Translations under genes and position numbers: made by a program
Part shown: in pieces, positions 52,972-61,501 of the stretch
How positions within the stretch are numbered: the first letter of the stretch is position 1
How the letters are laid out: the number at the start of each line of letters is the position of its first letter
The notes under the pieces: model-generated
The model's input: only the letters and a program-made list of their open reading frames with translations
Database searches by the model: none
What the model was told of the DNA's origin: nothing
Source: CAYNHZ01 sp964397445
GTDB lineage: Bacteria; Bacteroidota; Bacteroidia; Bacteroidales; UBA932
NCBI GenBank assembly: GCA_964397445.1
Contig: CAYNHZ010000001.1
Coordinates: 310,001 to 374,000 of the forward strand
Direction of reading: 5' to 3'
Length of the DNA stretch: 64,000 nucleotides

Positions 52972-53433
52972 TTATTTTGTTTTAACGAATATACGATTAT
53001 CATCAATGAGCGTCACAACAATAGTTGATTCAGGGTTGATAATCCCCTCTTGTGATGATACTTCTGTGATGACATTATTTATTTTTGCTTTACCCATCGG
53101 GCTGAGACGAGTAATTGTGACTCCCTCTTGTCCGACAGCTATCCCTTTTTCTTGAGGGTTGAGATCTGTTCTGCTATTTATATTTGTTTCCAAGCTAAGT
53201 TTTTTCCAAGTCTTTGACCTGAGAGCAAGTACTACAAAAATCACAATTAAAATTATATTTACTGCAATTGTGATAATTCCCCCGATTTGACCATATTCGG
53301 TGAAACCGAAATAGCAGGAAGCAACGAGTGAAGCGAGTCCAATTGTCCCTGTGATAAAAACGCCAGGTATCAGCACCAACTCCGCTATTATCAAGAGGAT
53401 GCCTACAATTATTAAAGTAATTATTAATCCCAT
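52972..53433 (-). CDS. NfeD family protein
   Basis: A 153-residue short NfeD (no N-terminal protease): three membrane helices (~1-80: LIITLIIVGILLIIAELVLIPG, GLASLVASCYFGF, IITIAVNIILIVIFVVLAL) and a C-terminal OB-fold (GKAINNVITEVSSQ-like pattern, NPESTIVVTLIDDNRIFV; LSPMGKAKI). NfeD proteins work with flotillin-like SPFH partners; floA follows after 10 bases. Confidence 0.9.
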   Translation of the reverse strand: MGLIITLIIVGILLIIAELVLIPGVFITGTIGLASLVASCYFGFTEYGQIGGIITIAVNIILIVIFVVLALRSKTWKKLSLETNINSRTDLNPQEKGIAVGQEGVTITRLSPMGKAKINNVITEVSSQEGIINPESTIVVTLIDDNRIFVKTK

Positions 53434-53447
53434 AATATTATATTTAT

Positions 53448-55319
53448 TTACATTTTTATCGTTTCAAGCGTGACTCCATCAATGCCGATATCGGTCAACA
53501 AGGTTACAAGCTGCTCGGCTTCAGCTTTTTGAGAAAATGGTCCAACTATGTAGACGATTTTGCCCTCTACAGAAGATTTGGCAATATCCTTGTCACAAGC
53601 CCCTTTTATGGTGGTCATAATTGAGGAGGGGATCCCATCGGGGTACTTACTTAAAATAACTTGGAATGAGGAGTTCTTTGAAATGGTGCTTTCCATCGTA
53701 CGTGCCTGTTTTACAGGGATGCTTTTACCATTTTTATATGCAACGATAAATGCATTAGGAAACCCTTTTTTCTTAACTTGATTTAAACAAGATAGAACCT
53801 CTGAATATTTGTAAAATAATCCAACTGTGTAAAGATATTTTTTAGAGGGGAGGAGCCTCTCAAATATAGGACTCAATCCCTTAAAATTCTTTGCATTGCC
53901 CTTGTTTAATAAAACAGATATTTGTATCTGATAGATAATTCCGTCGGGGAGGGTGTTATTTTCAGCAAATACTGAGGTCTCGCCAACTTTAAATGAGTAG
54001 TCGAAAATTGGTTTTGATTTTTGGATGACAATCTCAGGAGTGTCCCCGTTCTCCCCTTTGTTGAATGTAAAAGTGGCCCTCTGTTCATAATTATTTAGTA
54101 CAGTAGAGTCGCTATACTCTTCATTTATAGGAGGAACAATCCCTTTGGAAAGGAAGTCCATTTCGGCTTTTTGAACATTAGAGACGGCAGCATCGAGGTT
54201 GTTTTTGATACTAACAGATTCTATCTCTAATTCTTTTATTATATCTGCAATGAATGTTTTATCTCCTTCATTGGTAACGGTCTCGTATAGAGATCTATTC
54301 TCCTTGAGTTTGTCTAAAATCTTTTTTTGTTCCCCTTTTAGACTACGCACTTTTGAAACTAAGGTGGTGTATTGATTGAGATTGCTCTTATTCTCATTTA
54401 TTATTGATGTATCTTTAGCAACTGCCAGTGTTTCATCGTTTTTAACTACGGGGATAACATCTAATGCTGCTATCTTCCTTACCTTATCTATGTTTTCAAT
54501 CTCACTTTTTATCGGGGTAGCAATATACTCTATAACAAAAATATCAACAGAATCGGCAGCCGTATTTCTATTTGAAACAACAATTGAATATAATCCGTCA
54601 GATGTGTTCATATAGAGCAGATCATCACTTGTGGATGAGTATGGAAATCCAAGATTTTCAGGGATGCTCCACTCTTCTCCCTCTTCGTCCCATCTGCTTA
54701 CATATAGATCAAATCCACCCATTCCAAAATGTCCGTTTGATGAAAAATATAACTCCTTTCCGTCACGACTCAAAATAGGGAAAATTTCATCCCCCGTTGA
54801 GGTGATATTTTCACTGATTATCTTAGGCTCAGACCATAAACCATCCCCGATTAGCTCGCTTTCATAGATATTCCACGAACCGGAATTGTCGGAGGCTGAG
54901 AAAATGACTTTTTTATTGTTATTGGGGAAGTAAGTTGCTTTTTGATAAATATGGGTATTGTCGTTGACAAAAGGGTTTGGTATTTTAATCCACCCTTTAC
55001 TCTGAAAATCGGGTAAGTAAAGATAGAAATCGTTTACAGAGGATTGTTTTTTAGCAATAACAGTAGGATTAATTGAGTATTTCAGAAGATTGATGCCGTT
55101 TTCACACTCTATTATCTTATTGGATATGAGTATATTTGTGATCGAGTCTGTGGTATTGGACTTTAGAATGGAGTTGTATTTTTCAATCGCTTCTGAAAAA
55201 TTATATCGGAGATGTAGTGTATCTGCCTCTAATATTTTCTCTTTTTGCTGAGCTTGAATCAACGAACAAGAGAGGAGTCCGAGGAGATATATTAGTGTAA
55301 GTTGTTTATTGATTACCAT
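53448..55319 (-). CDS. Exported PD40 beta-propeller protein with SPOR-like C-terminus
   Basis: A 623-residue protein: signal peptide (VINKQLTLIYLLGLLSCSLIQAQ), a short TPR-like part (RYNFSEAIEKYNSILKS), WD40-like/PD40 strands (KKVIFSASDNSGSWNIYESE, GDEIFPILSRDGKELYFSSNGHFGMGGFDLYVS), a coiled coil (~310-400), and two SPOR-like modules (YTVGLFYKYSEVLSCLNQVKKKGFPNAFIVAYKNG; KIVYIVGPFSQKAEAEQLVTLL). Such PD40 proteins often carry an OmpA domain for peptidoglycan; here SPOR modules may take that role. Function is unproven. It diverges from secDF. Confidence 0.75.
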   Translation of the reverse strand: MVINKQLTLIYLLGLLSCSLIQAQQKEKILEADTLHLRYNFSEAIEKYNSILKSNTTDSITNILISNKIIECENGINLLKYSINPTVIAKKQSSVNDFYLYLPDFQSKGWIKIPNPFVNDNTHIYQKATYFPNNNKKVIFSASDNSGSWNIYESELIGDGLWSEPKIISENITSTGDEIFPILSRDGKELYFSSNGHFGMGGFDLYVSRWDEEGEEWSIPENLGFPYSSTSDDLLYMNTSDGLYSIVVSNRNTAADSVDIFVIEYIATPIKSEIENIDKVRKIAALDVIPVVKNDETLAVAKDTSIINENKSNLNQYTTLVSKVRSLKGEQKKILDKLKENRSLYETVTNEGDKTFIADIIKELEIESVSIKNNLDAAVSNVQKAEMDFLSKGIVPPINEEYSDSTVLNNYEQRATFTFNKGENGDTPEIVIQKSKPIFDYSFKVGETSVFAENNTLPDGIIYQIQISVLLNKGNAKNFKGLSPIFERLLPSKKYLYTVGLFYKYSEVLSCLNQVKKKGFPNAFIVAYKNGKSIPVKQARTMESTISKNSSFQVILSKYPDGIPSSIMTTIKGACDKDIAKSSVEGKIVYIVGPFSQKAEAEQLVTLLTDIGIDGVTLETIKM

Positions 55320-55340
55320 ATAATTCTAAAAATTGTCCAA

Positions 55341-55348
55341 CAAAAGTA
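55341..55348 (-). promoter_or_regulatory. -7 promoter element for the PD40 gene
   Basis: Minus-strand TACTTTTG fits TAnnTTTG, 22 bases before the start at 55319; mirrors the secDF element. Confidence 0.55.
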
Positions 55349-55378
55349 CTAAATACTTTATATATTAGAAAAAAATAG

Positions 55379-55386
55379 TACTTTTG
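55379..55386 (+). promoter_or_regulatory. -7 promoter element for secDF
   Basis: TACTTTTG fits TAnnTTTG, 51 bases before the secDF ATG. Confidence 0.55.
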
Positions 55387-55437
55387 TACCCTTAATTTTA
55401 AGAGTATTGAATAAACTTAATTAATTATTAATTAGAT

Positions 55438-58400
55438 ATGCAAAGTAAAGGAGCCATTAGACTTGTGGCAATTTTGATTGGGATTGCTTGTTTGTATCAA
55501 CTTTCCTTCACAGCTGTAACAAAAATTCAAGAGAAAAAAGCTGAGAAATACGCTGAAACTGCTGCTGTAGCAGAACAACAATTACCATCATTCGCAAATA
55601 TTTCGGAGCTTGATAAAGCTTTTTATCTTGACTCTTTGAGAAAAGAAAAAAACAGGTATTATTTAGATTCAATCTCTTCCGAGAAAATCTACTTAGCTTA
55701 CACCTTTAAGCAAGTTAAGGAGAAAGAGCTTAATTTAGGTTTGGACTTGAAGGGGGGTATGAACGTTATGCTTCAAGTTGAGTTGAAGGATTTGATTAGG
55801 GCACTTGCTGACAACAATCCATCACCTGAGTTTGATAAAGCATTGGAAATGGCTAAAGCTAAAGAGCTTCAGTCTCGTTCAGACTTTATCACCCTGTTTG
55901 CAGAGTCGTGGGAAGAAGTTGCGCCGGGAAAAAGACTTTCTCAGATTTTCGGAACATACGAAATGCGCGACAAGATTAAACCCGAAAGTACAAACGATGA
56001 GGTACTTAAAGTTATTCGTTTAGAGGCTGAAAGTGCTATTTCCAATTCATTCAATGTGTTGAGAAATCGTATCGACCGTTTTGGGGTTACATCTCCAAAT
56101 ATTCAAAGGATCGGTAATACAGGCAGAATACTTGTTGAGTTACCGGGTGTTAAAGAGCCTGAACGTGTTAGAAAACTACTTCAAGGAACAGCTTCATTGG
56201 AGTTTTGGACAACATACGAAAATACAGATGTGTTTGCATCTCTTCAAGAGGCAAATACAATAATTAGAGATGTGATTGCAGAGTCTGCAAATACAGATTC
56301 TTCATCGGTTGTAAACACTACTGTTGTTAAAGATACTACAGCAACAGATGATTTACTTGCTCAAGTAACACAAGAGGATAGCCTTTCAGTTGATCAAATC
56401 AACTATGCTAAGAATAATCCTTTGTTTTTCTTATTAAATCCAAGTATGTATAATGGGCAATTGATGCCGGGACCTTGTATCGGTATTGCTCATTACAGAG
56501 ATACAGCTAAAATCAATTCATGGTTGAGGCTTCCTCAAGTAAAAGCCCTTTTCCCTTCAGATCTTATTCCTATGTGGGGTGTGAAACCTTCATCACAGTT
56601 TAAAGGAGATTCTTATTTTGAGCTTGTTGCTATTAAGGCAAATACAAGAGATGGTAAAGCTCCGTTGGATGGTGGTGCAGTAACAGATGCAAGAATGTCT
56701 TATGCAAATACAGGTGGTTCACCTGAGGTGGATATGTCGATGAATGCAGAGGGGGCAAGAGTTTGGGCACGCTTAACATCTGACAATATTGGCAAACATA
56801 TAGCAATCGTACTTGACGGAATGGTATACTCTTATCCTCGAGTTAATCAAGAGATATCAGGTGGGCGTTCTCAAATCTCAGGAAACTTCACTATTGAAGA
56901 GGCTGAAGACTTAGCTAACGTTCTTAAATCTGGTAAACTTCCTGCTCCTGCTACTATTGTTCAAGAGCAAGTGGTTGGTCCTTCTCTCGGAAGTGAATCT
57001 ATTCAAGCAGGTATGCTCTCCTTTGTTTTAGCATTTGTTTTAGTTCTTATATATATGCTTGTGTTCTATAGGGGTGCAGGTATCGCAGCAAATGTGGCTT
57101 TGTTATGTAACGTACTCTTCTTGTTTGGTGCCCTTGTCTCATTCGGAGCAGTTTTGACCTTGCCCGGTATTGCCGGATTGGTATTAACACTCGGTATGGC
57201 GGTTGACTCAAACGTTATTATCTACGAGCGGATCAAAGAGGAACTTCGTGCAGGAAAGGCACTCCGTTTAGCAGTGGCTGACGGATATAAAAATGCTTAT
57301 TCTGCTATTATTGATGGTAACTTTACAACAGTTATCACAGGTATAGTTCTTTACCTCTTCGGATCAGGTCCGGTTCAAGGTTTTGCTACTACACTTGTAT
57401 TGGGTATCATAACATCAATGCTTACCTCTATCTTTATTACTCGTCTTATTTTTGAAGCACGATTGTCAAGAAACAAATCTATCTCTTTCTATACAAAAAT
57501 TACAAGACAATTCCTTCAAAATACTAATATAAATTTCCTTAAAATGAGGAAATTTACCTATATATTCTCAATAGTTTTGGTGATTATCTGCCTTGTTTCA
57601 ATCTTTACAAAAGGTTTTACTTACGGAGTTGATTTTACAGGAGGTAGAACATATGTAGTAAGATTTGACACAGATGTTACTGCTGAGGATGTTAGGGCAG
57701 CGGCTATTGCTGAGTTTAACGAGACAGTAGAGGTTAAACAGTTTGGTGGTGGAAGTCAAATGAAAATCACTACAAAGTACCTTATCAATGATAACTCGAC
57801 TGCTTCTGATGCTGTGGTTGATCAAAAATTGTATAATGCTTTGAAAGATTTCTTCAAGACCCCTCTAACATATGATGAATTTACATCTACTTTAGATAAT
57901 CCAAATGGTATCATTAGTTCGGATAAAGTTGGTCCTACCATTGCTAACGACATTAAGAGAGATGCTATCATAGCTGTAGTTTTATCACTCTTGGCAATAT
58001 TTGTTTACATTGCACTTAGGTTTAAAGGTTGGACTTGGGGATTCGGTGGTGTTGTAGCTCTTGCTCACGACGCTATTGTTACTGTTGGTTTCTTCTCCTT
58101 GTTTACGGGATTGGTACCATTCAGTTTGGATATTGACCAAACATTTATTGCGGCAGTGTTGACGATTATAGGTTATTCAATTAACGATAATGTGGTTATA
58201 TTTGACCGTATTAGGGAGAATAAAGTTCTGTTCCCTAAACGTGATCTTATGATAAATGTAAATGAGGCTCTTAACAGTACCCTTGCAAGAACAGTTAATA
58301 CATCAGGTACTACACTTGTCGTTATGTTTGCGATCGCAATCTTCGGTGGTGAGGTTATCAGAGGTCTGGCAGTTGCTTTGATTATCGGTATTATCTTCGG

Positions 58401-58491
58401 TACATATTCTTCCGTATTTATCGGAACACCTATTATGTACGATCTTAATGAAAGAAAAGCTAAAAAAGAACTTGCAAAAAATGCTAAATAA
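55438..58491 (+). CDS. secDF: Protein translocase SecDF fusion
   Basis: A 1017-residue single-chain SecD-SecF, usual in Bacteroidetes. SecD part: ELNLGLDLKGGMNVMLQVEL (~99-118), large periplasmic P1 domain, LPAPATIVQEQVVGPSLG, and TM motif LTLGMAVDSNVIIYERIKEE. SecF part: KGFTYGVDFTGGRTYVVRF (~725), then TIIGYSINDNVVIFDRIREN and NTSGTTLVVMFAIAIFGGE. About twelve membrane helices. It uses proton flow to pull exported proteins through SecYEG. Followed by an intrinsic terminator. Confidence 0.96.
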   Translation: MQSKGAIRLVAILIGIACLYQLSFTAVTKIQEKKAEKYAETAAVAEQQLPSFANISELDKAFYLDSLRKEKNRYYLDSISSEKIYLAYTFKQVKEKELNLGLDLKGGMNVMLQVELKDLIRALADNNPSPEFDKALEMAKAKELQSRSDFITLFAESWEEVAPGKRLSQIFGTYEMRDKIKPESTNDEVLKVIRLEAESAISNSFNVLRNRIDRFGVTSPNIQRIGNTGRILVELPGVKEPERVRKLLQGTASLEFWTTYENTDVFASLQEANTIIRDVIAESANTDSSSVVNTTVVKDTTATDDLLAQVTQEDSLSVDQINYAKNNPLFFLLNPSMYNGQLMPGPCIGIAHYRDTAKINSWLRLPQVKALFPSDLIPMWGVKPSSQFKGDSYFELVAIKANTRDGKAPLDGGAVTDARMSYANTGGSPEVDMSMNAEGARVWARLTSDNIGKHIAIVLDGMVYSYPRVNQEISGGRSQISGNFTIEEAEDLANVLKSGKLPAPATIVQEQVVGPSLGSESIQAGMLSFVLAFVLVLIYMLVFYRGAGIAANVALLCNVLFLFGALVSFGAVLTLPGIAGLVLTLGMAVDSNVIIYERIKEELRAGKALRLAVADGYKNAYSAIIDGNFTTVITGIVLYLFGSGPVQGFATTLVLGIITSMLTSIFITRLIFEARLSRNKSISFYTKITRQFLQNTNINFLKMRKFTYIFSIVLVIICLVSIFTKGFTYGVDFTGGRTYVVRFDTDVTAEDVRAAAIAEFNETVEVKQFGGGSQMKITTKYLINDNSTASDAVVDQKLYNALKDFFKTPLTYDEFTSTLDNPNGIISSDKVGPTIANDIKRDAIIAVVLSLLAIFVYIALRFKGWTWGFGGVVALAHDAIVTVGFFSLFTGLVPFSLDIDQTFIAAVLTIIGYSINDNVVIFDRIRENKVLFPKRDLMINVNEALNSTLARTVNTSGTTLVVMFAIAIFGGEVIRGLAVALIIGIIFGTYSSVFIGTPIMYDLNERKAKKELAKNAK

Positions 58492-58514
58492 TTTTTAATA
58501 GAAATATTTATTTT

Positions 58515-58545
58515 AAAAAGCTGTCAAAAATTGGCGGCTTTTTTT
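58515..58545 (+). terminator. Intrinsic terminator after secDF
   Basis: Stem AAAAAGCTGTC with GGCGGCTTTTT (including G-T pairs), 7-base loop, T-tract. It overlaps the tnaA promoter region. Confidence 0.75.
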
Positions 58546-58547
58546 AT

Positions 58548-58555
58548 TACCTTTG
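58548..58555 (+). promoter_or_regulatory. -7 promoter element for tryptophanase
   Basis: TACCTTTG fits TAnnTTTG, 34 bases before the ATG. No tnaC-like leader peptide or Trp codons are seen between it and the gene. Confidence 0.55.
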
Positions 58556-58589
58556 CATTTATAACAAAAAATTCAAAAACACTTATAAA

Positions 58590-59969
58590 ATGGAACTACC
58601 TTTTGCAGAATCGTACAAAATTAAAATGGTTGAGACCATAAAGAAAAGTACACGTGAGGAGCGTGAACAATGGATAAAAGAGGCTAAATATAATCTTTTT
58701 GCCCTTAAAAGTGACTATGTATTCATAGATCTACTAACCGACTCTGGTACAGGAGCTATGAGTGATAAGCAGTGGGCTGCTATTATGGAGGGTGATGAGA
58801 GTTATGCAGGTGCGAGATCGTATTATACACTTAAAGAGACAATAGAAGATATTACAGGGTTTAAATACTTCCTCCCAACTCACCAAGGGCGTGCTGCGGA
58901 AAATGTGCTTTTCTCATCTATCCTTAAAGCAGGCGATATTGTTCCCGGAAACTCTCATTTTGATACTACAAAAGGTCATATCGAATACAGAAAAGCTCAC
59001 GCAATAGATTGTACTATCGACGATGCAAAAGATACAACTTTAGAGGTTCCTTTTAAAGGTAATCTTGATCTTGCAAAACTTGAAGATTGCTACAAGAAAT
59101 ACCCTGCCTCTTTGATCCCTTGTGTTGTTGTTACAGTGACAAATAATACAGCTGGCGGACAACCTGTATCTATGCAAAATATCAAGGAGGTTGCAGCGCT
59201 TTCTAAAAAATATGGGATCAAGGTTCTTTTTGATTCTGCACGATTTGCTGAAAATGCATATTTCATTAAAACAAGAGAGAAGGGTTATGAGAATAAAACC
59301 ATTAAAGAGATTGCAAATGAGATGTTTTCTTATGGTGACTTTATGACAATGTCATCAAAAAAGGATGCAATTGTAAATATGGGTGGCTTTATTGGCTTTA
59401 GAAATGAGAAAGATTTTCAAGCAGCTCAGATGTTTAATATTATGTTCGAAGGTTTTATTACTTATGGCGGACTTGCAGGACGTGATATGAATGCACTTGC
59501 TCAAGGGTTAAAAGAGGGAACAGATTTTGAATATCTCCAAACCAGAATAAATCAAGTTGCATATTTGGGTCACAAATTTGATGAGTATGGAATTCCTTAC
59601 CAAAGGCCTGCCGGCGGACACGCTATTTTCATCGATGCAAAGAAAGTTTTAACAAATGTGCCAAAAGAGCAATTTATAGCTCAAACATTGGGGATAGAAC
59701 TCTATCTTGAAGCCGGGATCAGAGGTGTTGAGATCGGAGCACTTCTTGCTGACCGTGATCCTGATACTCGTGAGAATAGATATCCTGCTTTGGAGCTCCT
59801 TCGTCTTGCAATACCTCGCAGGGTATATACGAATAACCATATGGATTATATCGCTGCAGCTGTTAAAAATGTTTTTGACCGCAGAGGTTCGATTACCAAA
59901 GGTTATGTTATTACAAAAGAATTACCTATTATGCGTCACTTTACCATTGAAATGGATAAGGCTAAATAA
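58590..59969 (+). CDS. tnaA: Tryptophanase (tryptophan indole-lyase)
   Basis: A 459-residue PLP lyase, very close to the Porphyromonas type (MELPFAES..KIKMVE). Conserved: LLTDSGTGAMSDKQWAA, GDESYAGARSYY, PTHQGRAAENV, VTNNTAGGQPVSM, DSARFAENAYFI, and the PLP-lysine in the KK pair 257-258 (TMSSKKDAI). Against tyrosine phenol-lyase, which has VNLAGGQ, ATRCVENAYFI and TGVRSMERG, this protein reads NNTAGGQ, DSARFAENAYFI and AGIRGVEIG, so tryptophan is the expected substrate: it would give indole, pyruvate and ammonia. Monocistronic, with its own promoter and terminator; no tryptophan permease adjacent. Confidence 0.93.
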   Translation: MELPFAESYKIKMVETIKKSTREEREQWIKEAKYNLFALKSDYVFIDLLTDSGTGAMSDKQWAAIMEGDESYAGARSYYTLKETIEDITGFKYFLPTHQGRAAENVLFSSILKAGDIVPGNSHFDTTKGHIEYRKAHAIDCTIDDAKDTTLEVPFKGNLDLAKLEDCYKKYPASLIPCVVVTVTNNTAGGQPVSMQNIKEVAALSKKYGIKVLFDSARFAENAYFIKTREKGYENKTIKEIANEMFSYGDFMTMSSKKDAIVNMGGFIGFRNEKDFQAAQMFNIMFEGFITYGGLAGRDMNALAQGLKEGTDFEYLQTRINQVAYLGHKFDEYGIPYQRPAGGHAIFIDAKKVLTNVPKEQFIAQTLGIELYLEAGIRGVEIGALLADRDPDTRENRYPALELLRLAIPRRVYTNNHMDYIAAAVKNVFDRRGSITKGYVITKELPIMRHFTIEMDKAK

Positions 59970-59991
59970 TATGAAATAAATCCTTAGTTAT

Positions 59992-60034
59992 AATCGGCAC
60001 AATAGCATATTATGTTGTTTGTGCCGATTTTTTT
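59992..60034 (+). terminator. Intrinsic terminator after tryptophanase
   Basis: Stem AATCGGCACAA with TTGTGCCGATT, 16-base loop, then a run of T residues to 60034. Confidence 0.9.
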
Positions 60035-60051
60035 TGGGATGAAATAACTTT

Positions 60052-61044
60052 ATGGAAAATATATTTGATATTAAAAATGAAGAACAGTTTTTAAGTAGGT
60101 GTATTGATGTTTTTAATTTCCAATACAATTACTCCCCTGTTTATCGTCAATATGTAGATCTTCTCAAGGTGCCTCGAGATGGGGTAAAAAGGATTGATGA
60201 TATTCCATTTCTTCCTATTAAATATTTCAAAACTAAAACTCTTATTGCTTCTGCAGATCCGGCGGTTGGTGCTGAGAGGATTTTTACAAGTAGCTCTACT
60301 ACAGGTCTTACCCCCTCAAAACACTATGTGATTGATTGTAACCTATACGAAGAGAGTTTTTTGAGGGGATTTAAACTTTTTTACGGTGAACCATCAGAAA
60401 GTGTGATTTTAGCCCTTTTGCCATCCTATTTAGAGAGGGAGGGCTCTTCCCTCATATATATGGTTAAACGCCTTATTTCAGAGACTAAAGAGGGTAGAAG
60501 CGGCTTCTTTTTATACAATCACGAAATGTTGTATTCCACACTATCTCAATTGCAGAAAGAGAAGAAAAAATGCATTTTATTTGGGGTGACTTTTGCTTTA
60601 TTGGATTTTGCAAATAAATACAAATTAACCCCATCTCCCGATTGGGAGTTTCAGATTATAGAGACGGGAGGGATGAAGGGGAGAGGTAAGGAGATACCCC
60701 GAAATTTATTGCATAAGATTTTATCTAACTCTTTTGGGGTAGAAAAGATAGGGTCTGAGTATGGAATGTGCGAGATGTTGTCTCAGTGTTATTCGTATGG
60801 TGATGGTATTTTTAGCGCCCCGCCTTGGGCAAAGATAGTTATAAGGGGGATAAATAACCCACTCAGAAATGTTCCTATGGGGTATAGGGGGGTGATTAAT
60901 GTAATAGATTTGGCTAATGTCAACTCCTGCTCCTTTATTGAGACAGAAGATTTAGGAACAATATATGACTCCGATGGCTCTTTTTCAATAGACGGCCGTC
61001 TTGATGGCGCAGAGAGAAGAGGGTGTAATATGTTGATAGAGTAG
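60052..61044 (+). CDS. LuxE/PaaK-like acyltransferase
   Basis: A 330-residue adenylate-forming-like protein of the acyl-protein synthetase (LuxE) group: IPFLPIKYFKTKTL, FTSSSTTGLTPSKHYV (phosphate loop), ALLPSYLEREGSSLIYMV, IIETGGMKGRGKEIPR, SEYGMCEMLSQ, and a C-terminal GRLDGAERRGCNMLIE. In Bacteroidetes these occur widely outside any luminescence system; the role is unclear. The start lies 18 bases after the tnaA terminator, and no clear promoter was seen. Confidence 0.82.
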   Translation: MENIFDIKNEEQFLSRCIDVFNFQYNYSPVYRQYVDLLKVPRDGVKRIDDIPFLPIKYFKTKTLIASADPAVGAERIFTSSSTTGLTPSKHYVIDCNLYEESFLRGFKLFYGEPSESVILALLPSYLEREGSSLIYMVKRLISETKEGRSGFFLYNHEMLYSTLSQLQKEKKKCILFGVTFALLDFANKYKLTPSPDWEFQIIETGGMKGRGKEIPRNLLHKILSNSFGVEKIGSEYGMCEMLSQCYSYGDGIFSAPPWAKIVIRGINNPLRNVPMGYRGVINVIDLANVNSCSFIETEDLGTIYDSDGSFSIDGRLDGAERRGCNMLIE

Positions 61045-61048
61045 TATT

Positions 61049-61501
61049 TTACCAGCGTGAAATCACTTTATATAGTGTTTTGCGCGCTTCGGCTCTATTG
61101 TATTCGATATCCTTACCGACTTTATAGAGATTCTGCTCAAAAGAGTCTAAAAACTGTTCTGTGAGATCTTTATCATAAGTGGCCAATTTAAGGGTAACAG
61201 TTACTTTGTATATCCCTTTTTTCTTCCGAATCTTCTCTTTTGTTATGTAGGAGGAGGCCCTAAGAGATACAGCTCTTGACACTTTCTCAAAATCATAATC
61301 TTTATAATAGAGTTTTGTCCACGTAAGAAGTATCTTTTGTTCCTCTTTCATCAGTGCAACCCTCGCATTGTGTAAAGCTATGCCTCTTGCTACAGACAAA
61401 ACTTCCCCTTTGCCCTCCCCTTTTACCTTAATGTCAGATGCCCAAAGTTGAGAGGAGATAGTTAGTAACAATAATGGAAATATATTTTTTATAAATCTCA
61501 T
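61049..61501 (-). CDS. Small exported protein, unrecognised
   Basis: A 150-residue protein with signal peptide MRFIKNIFPLLLLTISSQLWA, then a basic alpha/beta domain (KVKGEGKGEVLSVARGIALHNARVALMKEEQ; YITKEKIRKKKGIYKVTVTLKLA). The start of the mature part recalls LPP20/secreted repeat-type domains in which an Ala-rich helix (ARGIALHNARVAL) follows a strand, but I cannot place the family. It overlaps the DUF2723 gene upstream by 4 bases and so is translated with it. Confidence 0.65.
   Translation of the reverse strand: MRFIKNIFPLLLLTISSQLWASDIKVKGEGKGEVLSVARGIALHNARVALMKEEQKILLTWTKLYYKDYDFEKVSRAVSLRASSYITKEKIRKKKGIYKVTVTLKLATYDKDLTEQFLDSFEQNLYKVGKDIEYNRAEARKTLYKVISRW

Noticed and set aside
58590..59969. 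Tyrosine phenol-lyase
   Set aside because: The diagnostic segments match tryptophanase (DSARFAENAYFI, AGIRGVEIG) rather than the phenol-lyase versions.
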